A stretch of DNA of 64,000 nt from SB21 sp964415295 (lineage in GTDB: Bacteria; CLD3; SB21). Of the stretch, positions 62,031 to 64,000 are shown piece after piece. The DNA is taken from positions 434,001 to 498,000 of the forward strand of contig CAYPYN010000001.1 of the NCBI GenBank assembly GCA_964415295.1. Direction: 5' to 3'. The notes beneath the pieces are model-generated. The model saw only the letters and a program-made list of their open reading frames with translations, did no database searches and was not told the origin of the DNA. Position 1 is the first letter of the stretch; every line of letters starts with the position of its first letter. The position numbers were made by a program, and so were the translations under genes.

Positions 62031-64000
62031 GATATCCGATCCGTCCTCGCCGTATCTGTTTGATGAAATTCCCATCTCGATACTCGGCAGTATTTACGAA
62101 CGGTTTCTCGGCAAGGTCGTGCACGCCACGCCCAAACGCGCGGACGTGGAAGACAAGCCCGAAGTGCGCAAAGCCGGCGGCGTGTATTATACGCCGGAAT
62201 ATATCGTTCGCTATATCGTGCAGAACACCGTCGGTAAATTGCTTCGGGGTGAAAATCCCCCTTTGGAAAAGGGGGTCGCGCGCAGCGCGGGGGGATTTAA
62301 TAAAACCCCCGAAGAAATTTCCCAGATGGCCTTCGCGGACATCGCCTGCGGATCAGGCTCTTTCCTGATCGAAGTGTACAGCGAATTACTCGACTATCAC
62401 ACGCGCTACTATTCCGCCTATCCCGAAAAGGCCAAACCCGGCGATACGCAGATGCGCGAAGGCAAAGTCGTACTCTCGCTGAAAAAACGTCAGGAAATTC
62501 TTACCAATAATATCTACGGCGTGGATATCGATTACCAGGCGACGGAAGTGACCCAGCTGTCGCTGTATCTCAAACTGCTCGAAGACGTCACGATGAATGA
62601 CGCGTATCAATTCAGTCTCGTCAAAGAAAAGATCCTGCCCGATCTGAAGCAGAATATCGTCTGCGGCAATTCCCTCATCGGCACGGATATTCTCGAAGGC
62701 GATCTCTTCGAAAAGACGGAGGAACGTAAACTCAACCCGATGAATTTCGCCGACGCATTTCCCAAAGTAATGCGAAGGGGCGGCTTCGACGCGATCGTAG
62801 GGAATCCGCCGTATGTTCAATCACGTTCTGAAAGGCTTTCTGAAACCGAGAAGAATTATTATATGCAAAAATATTTAACAGCCGAATATCAACTTAATAC
62901 GTTTGGATTATTCTTGGAGAAAGCACATAAAGTCGTAAGACAAGGTTCTCTATTGGGAATGATTATCCCTAATTATTGGCTGTCGACACGATATGATTTA
63001 AAACTTAGAAAGTTTTTGGCAATTGAAAACTCAATAGTCGAAATTCTCAACGTTTATAACGTTTTTGCTGAGGCAACGGTTGACACTGTTGTATTATTAT
63101 CAGAAAGACCACATAAAAACAATTTCCCAAAAACATTCAAAATAAAGAGTGTTGACCGAAATTTGAAGAACATTGTTGAGAGATTAAATAGTGTTCAAAG
63201 TGAAACTTGGTCGTTTCAACACGCTTATCTTGTTAATGAAGGCGCCGATGACATAAATGTTTCTTTTGCCAAAACTGTTGAATTGTCAGGACAAGATACC
63301 ATCGAAAAGTATTTCATTCTAAAATTTGGAATGAAACCTTATGAAGAGGGCAAGGGAACGCCAAAACAAACGCGTCAAATGATGCAAAAGAAAGTATATG
63401 ACTCAACAAAAAAAATTGATAAATCATATATGCCGTTGTTGAGGGCGAGGAATGTAAATCGATATTCCATCAATTGGGAGGGAGACTGGATTAAATACGG
63501 TGATAATCTAGCAGCTCCTCGAACATTTGAATTATTTGTTGGGGATCGGATTCTAATTCAACGGATAGTGTCAAGTGATCGGTTATTTGGGACATTTGTT
63601 AAAGACACGTTTATTTGCAACACCGATGTGATTACACTTAAACCCAAACTGGAATTTGATAATTTTAATATTTTATTTTTTGTGGGTGTTTTGCTCTCTT
63701 CAGCCGTTGGATTTTATCTTAAGAGCAGAAATGTTAACTTAGATAGAGCTGCTTTCCCAAAAATTAACACTGAAACCCTTGGCTACTTACCAATACCTAA
63801 AATCAATTTCTCCGATCCCGCCGACAAATCCCGTCATGATCATATTGTGAAATTGGTCGAGCAGATGTTGCAGGCGAAAGAAAAGCTTGCCTCGGCGAAA
63901 TTAGAATCCGAGAAAGACCGGCTGGAATTGCTCTGCTCCAGCCTCGACCGCCAGATCGACGAAGCGGTATTTGAGTTATACGGCCTGACGCCCGAAGAGA
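62023..64000 (+). pseudogene. 3' part of the restriction-modification gene: methylase and specificity region, runs off the window
   Basis: The frame stays open from the break to the window end. It reads ICREISDPSSPYLFDEIPIS, then FLGKVVHAT and GGVYYTPEYIVRYIV. The AdoMet motif I is ADIACGSGSFLIEVY and the catalytic motif IV is GNPPYVQSR, so the methylase is an N6-adenine type. Residues after NPPY form the target recognition region, with markedly AT-rich codons (62815-63795), then GC-richer DNA resumes with a helical C-terminus. No in-frame ATG with a ribosome site follows the break soon enough to start an intact methylase. Confidence 0.8.
62252..62298 (+). repeat. Palindromic element copy B, in-frame inside the methylase region
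   Basis: AATCCCCCTTTGG, AAAAGGGGG, TCGCGCGCAGCGCGGGGGGATTT, followed by a further CCCCC-run at 62306-62310. It is translated as ENPPLEKGVARSAGGF and lies between KLL and the AdoMet motif. Confidence 0.8.

Noticed and set aside
61990..62060. Programmed ribosomal frameshift joining the two parts of the restriction gene
   Set aside because: There is no slippery heptamer at the junction, and the gap in homology suggests missing sequence, so slippage alone would not restore a normal protein.

Overview
The window is a contiguous chromosomal segment of a didermic bacterium with roughly balanced base composition. Two large secreted proteins end in the type IX secretion C-terminal sorting module (QNFPNPFNPTT / QNYPNPFNPTT, ending in GxYxYRxxxxx..KKxxLVK-like strands). 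There are also several lipoproteins, outer-membrane barrel-like proteins, and housekeeping genes without close operon partners. Together these point to the Fibrobacteres-Chlorobi-Bacteroidetes superphylum, more likely an Ignavibacteria/Calditrichota/KSB1-like lineage than a classical Bacteroidetes. Promoters here look like ordinary sigma-70 sites (TTGACT-17-TATATT), not the Bacteroidetes TTTG/TAnnTTTG type. The genus cannot be named from sequence reading alone.

Layout. 0-7 kb: tail of a PepD-like dipeptidase, an MFS transporter, clpC with a small partner gene, an outer-membrane protein and an unknown protein. 7-13 kb: a tightly packed leftward operon, sppA (fused to a barrel-like N-terminus), family-4 uracil-DNA glycosylase, holA, an ECF-like sigma factor, moaC and a DUF3108 protein. 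13.5-18 kb: tRNA-Leu heading tig-clpP-clpX and a GAF-GGDEF diguanylate cyclase. With clpC this makes a proteostasis-rich first quarter. 18-23.5 kb leftward: tRNA-Lys, pabA/trpG, metK under a SAM-I riboswitch, an aconitase-family enzyme with the swivel domain first, and a membrane-anchored unknown protein. 23.5-28 kb: a leftward operon ycf35-like, DUF2997, AtuA-N (DUF1446), REC-GGDEF and macro domain, divergent from a thermonuclease. 28.5-32.5 kb: a more AT-rich patch with a T9SS-sorted subtilase and a BNR-repeat lipoprotein. 32.5-42.3 kb: S9 peptidase, polysaccharide deacetylase, GNAT protein, an AtuA C-terminal-domain protein standing alone, xseB, a DnaE-type polymerase and an M14 carboxypeptidase lipoprotein. 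42.7-54.5 kb: a 3725-residue secreted repeat protein and a small lipoprotein. 54.5-61 kb leftward: esterase, TPR protein, mazG and a cysteine-rich protein, then dus. 61-64 kb: a type IIG-like restriction-modification gene running off the end and broken by a frameshift.

The most interesting points are: the damaged restriction-modification gene, with two inserted palindromic elements and an AT-rich specificity segment; the split AtuA halves about 9 kb apart; the SppA fusion; the swivel-first short aconitase; apparently leaderless promoters at two genes; and the higher-order repeat structure of the giant protein. No CRISPR array, prophage or insertion sequence was seen.
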